64,000 bases of DNA from positions 1-64,000 of the forward strand of contig NZ_JOGX01000016.1 in assembly GCF_000719555.1 (NCBI RefSeq). Reading direction: 5' to 3'. The position numbers and the translations under genes are program-made. The notes beneath the pieces were generated by a model. The model made no database searches. It was not told where the DNA came from and worked only from the letters and a program-made list of their open reading frames with translations. Position 1 is the first letter of the stretch, and each line of letters begins with the position of its first letter. Source of the stretch: Streptomyces sp. NRRL F-5727. Its GTDB lineage: Bacteria; Actinomycetota; Actinomycetes; Streptomycetales; Streptomycetaceae. Shown piece by piece: positions 16,182-25,155 of this stretch.

Positions 16182-17621
16182 GTGCTCGACGACCAGCCGG
16201 CGGCCACGACCGCCACCACCGGTACCACCGCCACGACGACCGCGACCGTCACCAAGGACGAGGTCTTCCAGGTCGAGGAACACGGCATCGACCCCATCCC
16301 CGACGCCGAGCGCCACGGCAGCGCCAAGGACGTCTTCTGGGTCTGGTTCGGCTCGAACCTCACCTTCACCTACGTCATCAACGGCGCCCTCGCCGTCGCC
16401 TTCGGCCTCTCCTTCTGGCAGGCCACCGCCGTCGTCGTCATCGGCGGCCTGGCCTTCCTCGCCATCGGCGCCGCCGGCCTCGGCGGCGTCCGCACCGGCA
16501 CCGCCACCCTGGTGCTCTCCCGCGCCGCCTTCGGCCCCCGCGGCAACCGCCCCGCCGGCGCGCTCAACTGGGTCGTCAGCATCGGCTACACCATCGTCAA
16601 CACCGTCGTCGGCACCCTCGCCCTCGAAGCGTTCCTGGCCGCCCTCGGCTGGACCGGCGGGGCCGCGCCGCGTGCCCTGGCGCTCGCCGTCACCCTCGCC
16701 CTGACCTTCGCGATCTCCTTCTGGGGCCACGCCACCGTCCAGTTCGCCGAGCGCTGGATGGCGTACGTCCTCGCCGCCGGCTTCGGCGTCCTCGTCGTCC
16801 TCCTCGTGCCCGGCGCCGACACCTCGGCCCCCGCGACCGGGCCCGGCGCCGCCGGCTGGAGCCTCGCCTTCGTGGTGATGCTCGCCGGCCCGTTCTCGTA
16901 CCTCCCGATGCCCGCCGACTACACCCGCTACCTGCCCCGCACCACCAGCCTGCGCGCGGTCACCGTCAGCGGCGCACTCGGCGGCTTCGTCTCCTCGGTC
17001 GCCCTCGGCGTCGCCGGCGTCGCCGCCGCCACGCGGACCGACATGACCGACGCGGTGGCCGGTGCCGAGAGCCTGCTGCCCGGCTGGTTCCGGCCGGTCT
17101 TCCTCGCCCTCGTCCTCGGCGGCTCCGTCACCAACTCGGTCATCACCCTCTACTCCTCCGGCCTCAACCTCCAGGTCCTCGGCATCCCCTGGAGCCGCGC
17201 CCGCGCCCTCGTCGTCAGCGCCGCCGTCACCGCCGCCGGCTCCCTCGGCGCCCTCTTCCTCACCGACTTCACCACCTCCCTCCTCTCCTTCCTCTCCCTC
17301 CTGATCATCGTCTTCGCCCCCTGGGGCGGCGTCTTCCTCGCCGACATGGTGCTGCGCCGCTGCCGGTACGACGCCGACGCCCTCCACCGCACCGGCCCCG
17401 GCGGCGCCTACTGGTACCGCGCCGGCTGGCATCCGGCCGGTGCCGCCGCCCTGCTCGCCGGCGGTCTCTTCGCCGCCCTCACCTGCGACTCCGCGCTCTG
17501 GACCGGCCCGCTCGTCGCCCCGCTCGGCGGCGCCGACCTCACCCTGCTCGGCGCGCCCGTCGCCGCGCTCGTGTACGTCCTCCTGGCCCGCCGCACCGCC
17601 GTCCCGCACCCGGCCGCCTGA
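16182..17621 (+). CDS. NCS1-family nucleobase:cation symporter (cytosine/purine permease)
   Basis: Imports a nucleobase or related heterocycle across the inner membrane. About 479 residues with roughly 12 membrane helices and NCS1 features: VFWVWFGSNLTFTYVINGAL in helix 1 and LPMPADYTRYLP in the loop of the middle helices. GTG 16182 is preferred because AGGAG lies six bases upstream; earlier ATGs (16149, 16161) lack a site. TetR-controlled and followed by an amidohydrolase, suggesting uptake then hydrolysis of the same compound. Confidence 0.88.
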   Translation: MLDDQPAATTATTGTTATTTATVTKDEVFQVEEHGIDPIPDAERHGSAKDVFWVWFGSNLTFTYVINGALAVAFGLSFWQATAVVVIGGLAFLAIGAAGLGGVRTGTATLVLSRAAFGPRGNRPAGALNWVVSIGYTIVNTVVGTLALEAFLAALGWTGGAAPRALALAVTLALTFAISFWGHATVQFAERWMAYVLAAGFGVLVVLLVPGADTSAPATGPGAAGWSLAFVVMLAGPFSYLPMPADYTRYLPRTTSLRAVTVSGALGGFVSSVALGVAGVAAATRTDMTDAVAGAESLLPGWFRPVFLALVLGGSVTNSVITLYSSGLNLQVLGIPWSRARALVVSAAVTAAGSLGALFLTDFTTSLLSFLSLLIIVFAPWGGVFLADMVLRRCRYDADALHRTGPGGAYWYRAGWHPAGAAALLAGGLFAALTCDSALWTGPLVAPLGGADLTLLGAPVAALVYVLLARRTAVPHPAA

Positions 17622-17682
17622 CCGGGCGCGACCCGTCCCGGACCGCCGCCACCCCACCCGTACGACAAGGAACGCACCCCGC

Positions 17683-19344
17683 ATGAACGGCACCGCCCCC
17701 GCCCCCGCCGACCTGCTCGTCACCGGCGCCCGCATCCACACCGTCGATCCCGCGCTTCCGGAGGCGGAGGCGATGGCCGTACGGGACGGGCGGATCGTCT
17801 GGATCGGCGCCGACGCCGACGCGGCCGCCTGGACCGGTCCCGGCACCCGCGTCCTCGACGCCGCCGGACGGCTCGTCCTGCCCGGCTTCGTCGACGCCCA
17901 CAACCACGTCCGGCTCGGCTCCGACGACGCCTGCGTGCAGCTCGCCGGCGCCCGCACCCTCGACGAGATCCACGCGCGCGTGCGGGCCTGGCACACCGCC
18001 CACCCCGACGCCGCCTGGATCGAGGCCGAGGCGTTCGACTACTCCGCGATCCCCGGCGGCCGCATGCCGACCGCCGCCGACCTCGACCCCGCCACCGGCG
18101 ACACCCCCGCCCTCGTCCTCAGCTACGACGTCCACACCGCCTGGCTCAACACCGCCGCCCTGCGCGTCCTCGGGGTCGACCGCGACCACACCGACCTCCC
18201 CTTCGGCAGCGCGGTCACCGACCCCGCCACCGGCGAACCGACCGGCTTCGTCAAGGACTTCGCCGTCAAGGGCCTCTCCCGCGACGGCCACCGCGCCCTG
18301 CGCGCCCTCGGCGTCCCCTGGGCCTCGCCCGACCGCCAGTACGGCCGCCTGGCGAAGAGCCTCGACGACGCCGTCCGCTTCGGCATCACCACCGTCGTCG
18401 AACCGCAGAACTCCCTCGACGACCTCGCCCTCTTCACGCGCGCGCGTGCCGAGGGCCGGCTCCGCTCCCGGATCGTCGCCGCCCTCTTCCATCCGCGCGG
18501 CACCACCGACGCCGACCTCGACGCCTTCGAGGCGGCGGCCCGGGAGCACGCCGACGACCGCTTCCGGGTCGGCCCGCTGAAGCTGTACATCGACGACGTC
18601 GTCGAACCCCGCACCGCCGCCCTCCTGGAGCCGTACGCGGGCTGCGCCCACCACCGGGGCGACACCTTCTACCCGCCCGAGGAGTTCGCCGCCCTGCTCG
18701 CCCGCCTCGACGCCCGCGGCTTCCAGTGCTTCGTGCACGCCACCGGCGACCGCGGCATCCGGACCGTGCTCGACGCCGTCGCCCACGCGCGCGTGGCCAA
18801 CGGCCCGCGCGACGCCCGCCACCAGGTCGTCCACGTCGAGTGCCTCGACCCCGCCGACACCCCGCGCTTCGCCGCGCTCGGCGTCGTCGCCTGCATGCAG
18901 CCCCGGCACGCCGCCCCCGACATCGCCGGCCCCGGCCAGGACTGGGCGGAGAACGTCGGCCCCGAGCGCTGGCACAAGGCGTGGCCCCTCCGCGACCTGC
19001 GGGACGCCGGCGCCGTGCTGGCCCTCTCCAGCGACTGGAACGTCGCGGAGATGGACCCCATGGTCGGCATCCACGCCGCCGTCACCCGCCGCCCGCTCGC
19101 CGGCGGCGAGCCCTGGACGGAGGAGCAGGCCCTCACCGTCGCCGAGGCCGTCGAGGGCTACACGATGGGCTCCGCCTACGCCAACTTCCTGGAGCACGAG
19201 CGGGGCTCGCTCACGGTGGGCAAGCTCGCCGACTTCGTGGTCCTCTCCCGGGACATCCTGCGCATCGCCCCGGAGGACATCCCGGGCACGGTCGCGGAGA
19301 CGGTCGTCGTCGGCGGCGAGGTCGTCGTGCCCGCCGCCGGGTGA
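17683..19344 (+). CDS. YtcJ-type amidohydrolase
   Basis: Metal-dependent hydrolase of the amidohydrolase superfamily, 553 residues. The HxH metal pair is at 73/75 (VDAHNHV), a putative bridging Lys in GPLKLYIDDVV, then HATGDRGI and VVHVECLDP for further metal ligands, and the final Asp in LSSDWNVAE. Located 61 bases behind the NCS1 permease on the same strand, so it probably acts on the imported compound; the substrate is unknown. AAGGA lies about 12 bases before the ATG. Confidence 0.85.
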   Translation: MNGTAPAPADLLVTGARIHTVDPALPEAEAMAVRDGRIVWIGADADAAAWTGPGTRVLDAAGRLVLPGFVDAHNHVRLGSDDACVQLAGARTLDEIHARVRAWHTAHPDAAWIEAEAFDYSAIPGGRMPTAADLDPATGDTPALVLSYDVHTAWLNTAALRVLGVDRDHTDLPFGSAVTDPATGEPTGFVKDFAVKGLSRDGHRALRALGVPWASPDRQYGRLAKSLDDAVRFGITTVVEPQNSLDDLALFTRARAEGRLRSRIVAALFHPRGTTDADLDAFEAAAREHADDRFRVGPLKLYIDDVVEPRTAALLEPYAGCAHHRGDTFYPPEEFAALLARLDARGFQCFVHATGDRGIRTVLDAVAHARVANGPRDARHQVVHVECLDPADTPRFAALGVVACMQPRHAAPDIAGPGQDWAENVGPERWHKAWPLRDLRDAGAVLALSSDWNVAEMDPMVGIHAAVTRRPLAGGEPWTEEQALTVAEAVEGYTMGSAYANFLEHERGSLTVGKLADFVVLSRDILRIAPEDIPGTVAETVVVGGEVVVPAAG

Positions 19345-19371
19345 CCGGGAGGGCGTCCCGGCTCCGCGCGC

Positions 19372-20247
19372 TCAGTGCCCGTCGGAGCCGGACGCCACCT
19401 CCATGCGGCGCACGAACGAGCGACCCGCGTCCCCGGACTCGTACACCCCGTCCCGCGTGGCCACGAGCAGCCGTCGCCCGTCGACGGCGGTCAGCGCCTG
19501 CGGCCGCCCTCCGGGCACGGTGCCGATCCGGGTCCAGGCGGTGCCGCCGTCCCCGGAACGGAAGAGGGCCCCGTCCGGTGAGACGCCGTAGAGGGCGTCC
19601 GCCGCGCCCCAGGAGACGTACGCGAGGACCTGCCCGGTCGCCGGCGCGAAGGTCCTGCCGCCGTCGGTGCTGCGGGCGACGCCGGTCTCGGTGGTGGCGA
19701 GCACGGTGTCCGGCGCGGCCGGCGAGACGGCGATGTCGAGCGCGCGGAGATCGGCCCGGTCCTCCCACGTCTTCAGGTCGTGGGTGACCCGGAGCCGGCC
19801 GTCGGTGCTGTCGTAGCCGTAGACCGGCCCGCCGGGCGCGGTGTCGAGGGAGTGGAAGTCGACCTCGCCGCCGAGGGACTGCTCCGTCCAGGTGCGGCCG
19901 GTGTCGGCGGAGGCGATCAGACCGAGGTTCGAGGGGCCGCCGCTGCCGGGCGCCGGGTGGCCGCCGGCGAGGAAGGTGCCGTCGGGCGCGACGGTGAAGC
20001 CCATGAAGTCGTCGCGGCGGTCGCCGACCAGGACGGGGGCGCCGCCCGGGCCGGGGGAGTGGATCCCCTCGTGCGTGGCGACGTACAGGGTGCCCCGGTG
20101 GAGGCCGAGCCCGTGGATGTGGGAGAGCGCGGAGGCCGGTTCCGTGCCGGTGTCGGCGGGCCGGGAGCAGGCGGTCAGGGCGAGTGAGAGGGAGAGGAGG
20201 GCCGCGGCGGAGACGGCGGCGGCCCGGGGAAGGCGCTGCGTGGTCAT
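19372..20247 (-). CDS. BNR-repeat lipoprotein (F510_1955-type glycosylhydrolase-like)
   Basis: Exported protein of 291 residues anchored as a lipoprotein: hydrophobic signal ending in the lipobox LTAC (Cys27). The rest is a beta-propeller-like fold with four Asp-box/BNR motifs (SADTGRTW, STDGGRTF, SGDGGTAW, SGDAGRSF), as in sortilin/sialidase-like proteins. The annotated F510_1955 family is usually called glycosylhydrolase, but I see no catalytic proof. It sits downstream of a DUF305 lipoprotein gene, a pairing that suggests envelope metal handling. Confidence 0.75.
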   Translation of the reverse strand: MTTQRLPRAAAVSAAALLSLSLALTACSRPADTGTEPASALSHIHGLGLHRGTLYVATHEGIHSPGPGGAPVLVGDRRDDFMGFTVAPDGTFLAGGHPAPGSGGPSNLGLIASADTGRTWTEQSLGGEVDFHSLDTAPGGPVYGYDSTDGRLRVTHDLKTWEDRADLRALDIAVSPAAPDTVLATTETGVARSTDGGRTFAPATGQVLAYVSWGAADALYGVSPDGALFRSGDGGTAWTRIGTVPGGRPQALTAVDGRRLLVATRDGVYESGDAGRSFVRRMEVASGSDGH

Positions 20248-20295
20248 GCGTTCTTTCCAAGGAGGGAGAGGGGGGCGTCCGGGCGCGGCCGAGGG

Positions 20296-20321
20296 GCCCG
20301 CCCCGGTCTCCCGGGGCGGGC
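20296..20321. terminator. Strong terminator between DUF305 and BNR lipoprotein genes
   Basis: GCCCGCCCCGG (20296-20306) and CCGGGGCGGGC (20311-20321) make a perfect 11-bp stem with a TCTC loop, downstream of the minus-strand DUF305 gene. Confidence 0.75.
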
Positions 20322-20379
20322 TCGGCGGATCACGCCGCGGACGTCAGGTCGCGGACCGGAGGCCGGCCCGGCCGTGCCG

Positions 20380-21009
20380 TCAGAGCCGGTCGAGGATCGT
20401 CCGCAGCTCGGCGATCTCGGCGGTCTGGGCCCGGACGACCTCGCCGGCCAGGGCCTTCGCCTCGGCGTTGGCGCCGTTCTGCTGCTCGTCCTTCGCCATC
20501 TCCACCGCTCCCTCGTGGTGGGCGATCATCAACTCGGCGAAGGCGCGGTCGAAGTTCCCGCCCTTGGCGGCGGCGAGGTTCTTCATGTCCTGCTCGGACA
20601 TCATCCCGGCCATCGCGTGGCCCGTCCCGGCGGACTCGGGCTTCCCCCAGCCCTTCAGCCACGCCTTCATCTTCTGGATCTCGGGGTCCTGGGCCTTCTC
20701 GACGGCGGCGACGATCTTCCTGACGCCGTCGTCCTCGGCGCGCCCGTCGGCGAGCTTCGCCATCTCCAGGGCCTGCTCGTGGTGGGGGATCATCATCTGC
20801 GCGAACATCACGTCCGCGTCGTTGAAGGCCCCGGAGGCCGACGGGGCGGCGGAGGACGCGGCCGGGGCGGTGGCCGAGGCGGTCGCGCCGCCGTGGTCCA
20901 TCCCGCTCATGGCGGCGTCGTCGCCGCAGGCGGCCAGGAGCAGGGCGGTGGCCGTGACGGCGCCGGCCAGGCCGAGGGTGCGGGTGGTGCGGTTCAGGAG
21001 AGTACGCAT
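20380..21009 (-). CDS. DUF305 lipoprotein
   Basis: 209 residues, exported and lipid-anchored (LLAAC lipobox). The two DUF305 helical repeats each carry a metal-like His pair: MMIPHHEQALEMA and LMIAHHEGAVEMA, in a ferritin-like bundle. The mature N-terminus is Met/His rich (MSGMDHGG), as in copper-associated envelope proteins. No enzyme activity is established for the family. Neighbours include a BNR lipoprotein and a DUF6153-like membrane protein, consistent with a small envelope metal-homeostasis group. Confidence 0.88.
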   Translation of the reverse strand: MRTLLNRTTRTLGLAGAVTATALLLAACGDDAAMSGMDHGGATASATAPAASSAAPSASGAFNDADVMFAQMMIPHHEQALEMAKLADGRAEDDGVRKIVAAVEKAQDPEIQKMKAWLKGWGKPESAGTGHAMAGMMSEQDMKNLAAAKGGNFDRAFAELMIAHHEGAVEMAKDEQQNGANAEAKALAGEVVRAQTAEIAELRTILDRL

Positions 21010-21101
21010 GGTGATACCTCGTGTGCTGTACGTACGGTCATGGGCTCATACCGGTGGTGCCGCGGGGCGTCGCGAAGCGACCCGCGGCGCGGGGGTACGG
21101 C

Positions 21102-21536
21102 CTAGATCCGCAGGACCGACAGCCGGGCGAGGTCGGGCGGGCGGCGCGGCGGGGCGTGCGGCCGGAGGGCGGGCGCGAGCCGCGCCAGGAGGAGGACGAG
21201 CCAGTCGGGGCGGCGGCCGAGCGCGGCCCGGACGAGACCGGCGAGCAGCCAGGCGCCCAGGACGGCCACGCAGAGCGTGGTCATGTCCATCCCGGAACCG
21301 GGTGCGTGCCCCTCGTCCTGAGAGGAGGACCCATGGGCGCCGGCGCCCGCACCGGCGTCCGCCGCGTGGGCCCCGCCGCCATCGACAGCCGCGGTGGCCG
21401 CGTGGGAGGACGACGTCCCCTCGGGATGTCCCACGGAGTGCATCATGAACACCCCGAGCGCGAGCACGACGACGAGCAGGAGGTGCGCGAGGGCACCTCC
21501 CGCTCGTGCGCCGTGGCGCGGCCGGGGTGTGGGCAT
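21102..21536 (-). CDS. DUF6153-like membrane protein
   Basis: 144 residues with two membrane segments (HLLLVVVLALGVFMM and TLCVAVLGAWLLAGLV) joined by a Gly/Ala/His-rich loop (HSVGHPEG, SGMDMTT). Start 21536 has GGAGG eight bases upstream; the longer reading frame from 21563 does not. Met/His-rich loops and the DUF305 neighbour suggest metal sensing or handling, but this is inferred only. Confidence 0.6.
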   Translation of the reverse strand: MPTPRPRHGARAGGALAHLLLVVVLALGVFMMHSVGHPEGTSSSHAATAAVDGGGAHAADAGAGAGAHGSSSQDEGHAPGSGMDMTTLCVAVLGAWLLAGLVRAALGRRPDWLVLLLARLAPALRPHAPPRRPPDLARLSVLRI

Positions 21537-21588
21537 GATCAGGACCTCCAGGGTCCCGACCATACCGTGCCGGGGTATCAGATCCGCG

Positions 21589-21933
21589 TCAGGACGGCAG
21601 CTCGCCGCTCATCGCCGCGGCCATCCGCAGATGCGGGGCGGCCTCGTCCGCGCGGCCCTGGCGCTCCAGCGTGCGGCCGAGCATCAGCCGCGCGTAGTGC
21701 TCCACGGGGTCGCGCTCCAGGACGGCCCGCAGCTCGGTCTCGGCGAGCCGCAGCTGGGCGGAGTGGTAGTAGGCGCGGGCGAGCAGCAGCCGCTGGGCCG
21801 TCTGGTCCGGGTGCTCGGCGACGAGGCCGCGCAGGATGCGGACGGCGGTCTGGTACTCCTTCGCGTCGAAGAACAGCCGCGCGCGATCCCAGCGGTCCGC
21901 GGCCGTTCCGAACTCGTAGTACGTGTCGCTCAC
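21589..21933 (-). CDS. Tetratricopeptide-repeat protein
   Basis: 114 residues, soluble, with about three TPR motifs (YQTAVRILRGLVAEHPD, LRLAETELRAVLERDP, ERQGRADEAAPHLRMA). Such small TPR proteins act as protein-binding scaffolds; the partner is unknown. It is divergent from the pirin gene. Confidence 0.8.
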   Translation of the reverse strand: MSDTYYEFGTAADRWDRARLFFDAKEYQTAVRILRGLVAEHPDQTAQRLLLARAYYHSAQLRLAETELRAVLERDPVEHYARLMLGRTLERQGRADEAAPHLRMAAAMSGELPS

Positions 21934-21962
21934 TTGCTCTCCCTGTTCCGGGGTGCCCGATC

Positions 21963-22063
21963 TGCCACCCTGGGGGGTGGCACGCCCTCGTCAACACCGA
22001 AGAGTAGTTGAACATTCCACCATCGGACTCCGGTGGATCCCGCATCGGATCCCCCATCGGATC
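21963..22063. promoter_or_regulatory. Divergent TPR/pirin regulatory region: hairpin and CATCGGA repeats
   Basis: TGCCACCC (21963-21970) and GGGTGGCA (21975-21982) form a perfect hairpin. Further on, CATCGGA occurs three times (22021, 22043, 22055), the last two as CATCGGATC 12 bases apart. GTTGAACATTCCAC before them is an imperfect palindrome. These are candidate operators for pirin control; no bound factor is identified. Confidence 0.4.
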
Positions 22064-22092
22064 TCCCCCCACCCGAGAGGTGTCGATCCCCC

Positions 22093-23058
22093 ATGAGCAA
22101 TCTCGACCGCAAGGCCGAGCTCGCGGTGTGCGGTGGCCGCGGCTTCGTCGTCGCCGAGCCCGTACGCGAACTCCTCAGCCCCCGTCACGTCCAGCTCGGC
22201 GAGTCGACGGAGGTACGGCGGCTGCTGCCGAACCTCGGCCGGCGGATGGTCGGCGCCTGGGCCTTCGTCGACCACTACGGCCCCGACGACATCGCGGACG
22301 CCCCCGGCATGCAGGTCCCGCCCCACCCCCACATGGGCCTCCAGACCGTCAGCTGGCTGCACGAGGGCGAGGTCCTGCACCGGGACTCGACCGGCAGCCT
22401 CCAGACGATCCGGCCCCGCGAGCTGGGCCTGATGACCTCGGGCCGGGCGATCTCCCACTCCGAGGAGAGCCCCCGCTCGCACGCCCGCCTCCTGCACGGC
22501 GCCCAGCTCTGGGTGGCACTCCCCGACGCCCACCGGCACGTCGAGCCGCACTTCCAGCACCACAGCGACCTGCCCCGGGTCACCGCGCCCGGCCTCACCG
22601 CCACCGTGATCCTCGGCTCCCTCGACGGCGCGGCGTCGCCGGGCACCACGTACACCCCGATCGTCGGCGCCGACCTCGCGCTCGCCGCCGGCGCCGAGAC
22701 GGAGCTCCCGCTCGACCCGGACTTCGAGTACGCCGTCCTCGCCATGTCCGGCGAGGCCCACGTCGACGGCGTCCCCGTCCTCCCCGGCTCCATGCTCTAC
22801 CTCGGCTGCGGCCGCACCGCCCTCCCGCTCCGCGCGGTCTCCGACGCGGGCCTGATGCTCCTCGGCGGCGAACCCTTCGAGGAGGAGATCGTCATGTGGT
22901 GGAACTTCATCGGCCGCACCGACGACGAGATCCGCAAGGCGCGGCAGGACTGGGCGGCCGGCGACCGCTTCGGCGAGGTGAGGGGGTACGACGGCGCCCG
23001 GCTGGACGCCCCGGAGGTTCCGCCGGCCCGGCTGAAGGCCCGCGGCAGGCGGCGCTGA
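22093..23058 (+). CDS. Pirin family protein
   Basis: Bicupin iron protein, 321 residues. The N-terminal cupin contains the metal motif region PPHPHMGLQTVSWLHEGEV and RAISHSEESP, and the HFQHHSDLP segment follows, all typical of pirin. Bacterial pirins can act as redox sensors or quercetinase-like enzymes. It opens a plus-strand stretch with YcaC-like, DoxX and Dps genes, suggesting an oxidative-stress role. Confidence 0.9.
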   Translation: MSNLDRKAELAVCGGRGFVVAEPVRELLSPRHVQLGESTEVRRLLPNLGRRMVGAWAFVDHYGPDDIADAPGMQVPPHPHMGLQTVSWLHEGEVLHRDSTGSLQTIRPRELGLMTSGRAISHSEESPRSHARLLHGAQLWVALPDAHRHVEPHFQHHSDLPRVTAPGLTATVILGSLDGAASPGTTYTPIVGADLALAAGAETELPLDPDFEYAVLAMSGEAHVDGVPVLPGSMLYLGCGRTALPLRAVSDAGLMLLGGEPFEEEIVMWWNFIGRTDDEIRKARQDWAAGDRFGEVRGYDGARLDAPEVPPARLKARGRRR

Positions 23059-23278
23059 CCCGGGATCTCCTCCCGGAGCCGCGAGAAGGGCGGGGCCGCC
23101 ACGGCCGGGCCGGCCACGGCCCGCCCGTGGCAGCCCCCTGCCTCGGCCGGTTGTGCGCCCTCGTGCCAACTCCCGGGCGCGGGAGGTCAACACGGCCGGT
23201 CGGCCCGCTCGTAGCTTGAGGACGTGCCGAGCCGCCGAGGCGGCGGGCGCGCTACCGAACGCTTCGAAGGGACCCCTC

Positions 23279-23941
23279 ATGTTCGACATCACCAAGGTGC
23301 ACGCCGCTCCGAGCAAGGACCTGCTCACGCCCGACAACTCGGTCATGCTCTTCGTGGACCACCAGCCGCAGATGTTCTTCGGCACCGGCAGCGGCGACCG
23401 CGCCGCCATCGTCAACAGCACCGTGGGCCTCGCCAAGGCGGCCCGGGCGTTCGACGTGCCGGCCGTCCTGACCACCGTCGCCGCCGAGTCCTTCTCGGGC
23501 CCCCTGCTGCCGCAGCTCGCGGAGGTGTTCCCCAAGAACGAGATCATCGACCGCACCACCATGAACGCCTGGGAGGACGAGGCGCTCGTCGCGGCGGTCA
23601 GGGCGACCGGACGCAAGAAGATCATCCTGTCGGGCCTGTGGACCGAGGTCTGCCTGGTGCTGCCCGCGCTCTCCGCGCTGGAGCAGGGGTACGAGGTGTA
23701 CGTCGTGACCGACGCCTCCGGTGGCGTCAGCCCGGCCGCCCACGAGCACGCGCTGCAGCGGATGATCGCCGCCGGCGCCGTCCCGGTGACCTGGGTCCAG
23801 GTCCTCCTGGAGCTCCAGCGCGACTGGGCGCGCCAGGAGACGTACGGCGCGGTCATGGAGATCGTCAAGGCCCACGCGGGCGCGTACGGCCTGGGTGTCG
23901 TGTACGCGCAGGCGGTCATCGGCGCGCACGCGGCCGGCTGA
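23279..23941 (+). CDS. YcaC-like isochorismatase-family hydrolase
   Basis: 220 residues of the cysteine-hydrolase fold. Likely catalytic Asp27 (FVDHQP) and Cys125 (WTEVCLVLP) are present, with a family Gly-rich DASGGVSPAAHEHA turn. The YcaC subgroup forms oligomers of unknown substrate. It is close to a DoxX gene (five bases between stop and GTG), which suggests co-transcription. Confidence 0.85.
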   Translation: MFDITKVHAAPSKDLLTPDNSVMLFVDHQPQMFFGTGSGDRAAIVNSTVGLAKAARAFDVPAVLTTVAAESFSGPLLPQLAEVFPKNEIIDRTTMNAWEDEALVAAVRATGRKKIILSGLWTEVCLVLPALSALEQGYEVYVVTDASGGVSPAAHEHALQRMIAAGAVPVTWVQVLLELQRDWARQETYGAVMEIVKAHAGAYGLGVVYAQAVIGAHAAG

Positions 23942-23946
23942 CCCCC

Positions 23947-24456
23947 GTGGACACCGGCATTCTGATCCTGCGTCTGCTGGTGGGCCTGCTCGTCGCCGGC
24001 CACGGTGTGCAGAAGGTCAGCCGGCACCTGGGCGGAAAGGGACTCGAGGGCGGTACCGAGGAGTTCCGCGGCGACGGCTTCCGCGGCGGTGTCCTCACCG
24101 CCCTGGCGGCGGGCGGCGGCCAGATCGGCTCCGGCCTGCTGCTCGCCGCCGGCCTCCTGACCCCGCTCGCCGCGACCGGCGCCATCGGCGTCATGACGGT
24201 CGCCCTCACCGTGAAGTGGCGCCACGGGCTGTGGGTGCAGAACGACGGGTACGAGTACCCGCTCGTCCTCATCGGCACCGCCGCCGCCCTCGCCGCCACC
24301 GGTCCCGGCGCCTGGTCCCTCGACGCGGTCCTCGGCCTCACGCCGTACCCGCTGTGGTGGGCCGCCCTCGCCCTCGCGGCCGGTCTCGGCAGCGGACTCC
24401 TCACCCGGCTCGTCCTGCACCGGCCCCCCGCCGCCCCGGCGATCGCCGAGCGCTGA
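23947..24456 (+). CDS. DoxX-family membrane protein
   Basis: 169 residues, four predicted membrane helices (ILRLLVGLLVAGHGVQKV, VLTALAAGGGQIGSGLLLAAG, ATGAIGVMTVALTV, and a C-terminal ALALAAGLGSGLL). The N-terminal GLLVAGHGVQK segment resembles the DoxX/DoxD motif. GTG start five bases after the YcaC-like stop. Role in membrane redox or thiol stress is inferred from family association. Confidence 0.8.
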   Translation: MDTGILILRLLVGLLVAGHGVQKVSRHLGGKGLEGGTEEFRGDGFRGGVLTALAAGGGQIGSGLLLAAGLLTPLAATGAIGVMTVALTVKWRHGLWVQNDGYEYPLVLIGTAAALAATGPGAWSLDAVLGLTPYPLWWAALALAAGLGSGLLTRLVLHRPPAAPAIAER

Positions 24457-24576
24457 GCACCGGCGCCGGCGCTCGGCGCCCGGCGCGAGCGACACGGACC
24501 GGGTCCGGCCGGCTGTGCGCCCCCCGACCGGACGGCCGGGCCCACCCCCTCACCTCTCCCCGTACTGGAGCACTCG

Positions 24577-25155
24577 ATGGACACCCTCATGTCCCCGCAC
24601 GGCGGCGGCCAGCCGCTGCTGCATCAGAAGGGCGCCGAGACCCAGGCGTTCGGCACGCTCAAGCAGCTGCCGATCGGCCTCGGCCACGACACCCGCATGT
24701 ACGCCTGCCAGCGGCTCAACCGCGTCCTCGCCGACACGCAGATCCTCCACTCCCTCTACAAGAAGCACCACTGGCTCATGCGCGGGGCCACCTTCTACTC
24801 GCTGCACCTGATGCTCGACAAGCACGCGGAGGCCCAGCTGGCCATCGTGGACGCGCTGGCCGAGCGGGTGCAGAGCCTCGGCGGCGTCGCCGTCGGGGAC
24901 CCGCGCCACGTCGCGGAGCTGACGTCGGTCCCCCGGCCGCCGGACGGCGTCGAGCCGGTGCCCGTCATGCTGTCGCGGCTCCTCGACGCGCACGAGCGGA
25001 TCCTGATCGACACCCGGGACGCCGCCGCCCGGCTCTCCGCCGAGGGCGACGAGGGCAGCGCCGACCTGCTCGTCTCCGACGTCGTCCGCACCGGCGAGGC
25101 GCAGGTGTGGTTCCTGGCCGAGCACCTCGTGGACACCCCTCTGGTGCGCGGCTGA
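24577..25155 (+). CDS. Dps-family DNA-binding ferritin-like protein
   Basis: 192 residues, a ferritin-like four-helix bundle with the dimer-interface ferroxidase residues in HSLYKKHHWLMRG (His pair) and LMLDKHAEAQ (Asp and Glu). Protects DNA by oxidising and storing iron with peroxide. An N-terminal 35-residue extension could bind DNA. The stop shares a base with the start of the next gene (TGATG), so translational coupling to an oxidoreductase is expected. Confidence 0.88.
   Translation: MDTLMSPHGGGQPLLHQKGAETQAFGTLKQLPIGLGHDTRMYACQRLNRVLADTQILHSLYKKHHWLMRGATFYSLHLMLDKHAEAQLAIVDALAERVQSLGGVAVGDPRHVAELTSVPRPPDGVEPVPVMLSRLLDAHERILIDTRDAAARLSAEGDEGSADLLVSDVVRTGEAQVWFLAEHLVDTPLVRG

Noticed and set aside
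20374..21105. Plus-strand 243-residue frame opposite the DUF305 gene
   Set aside because: Gly/Arg/Leu-rich antisense translation of a well-supported lipoprotein gene; no start context or domain.
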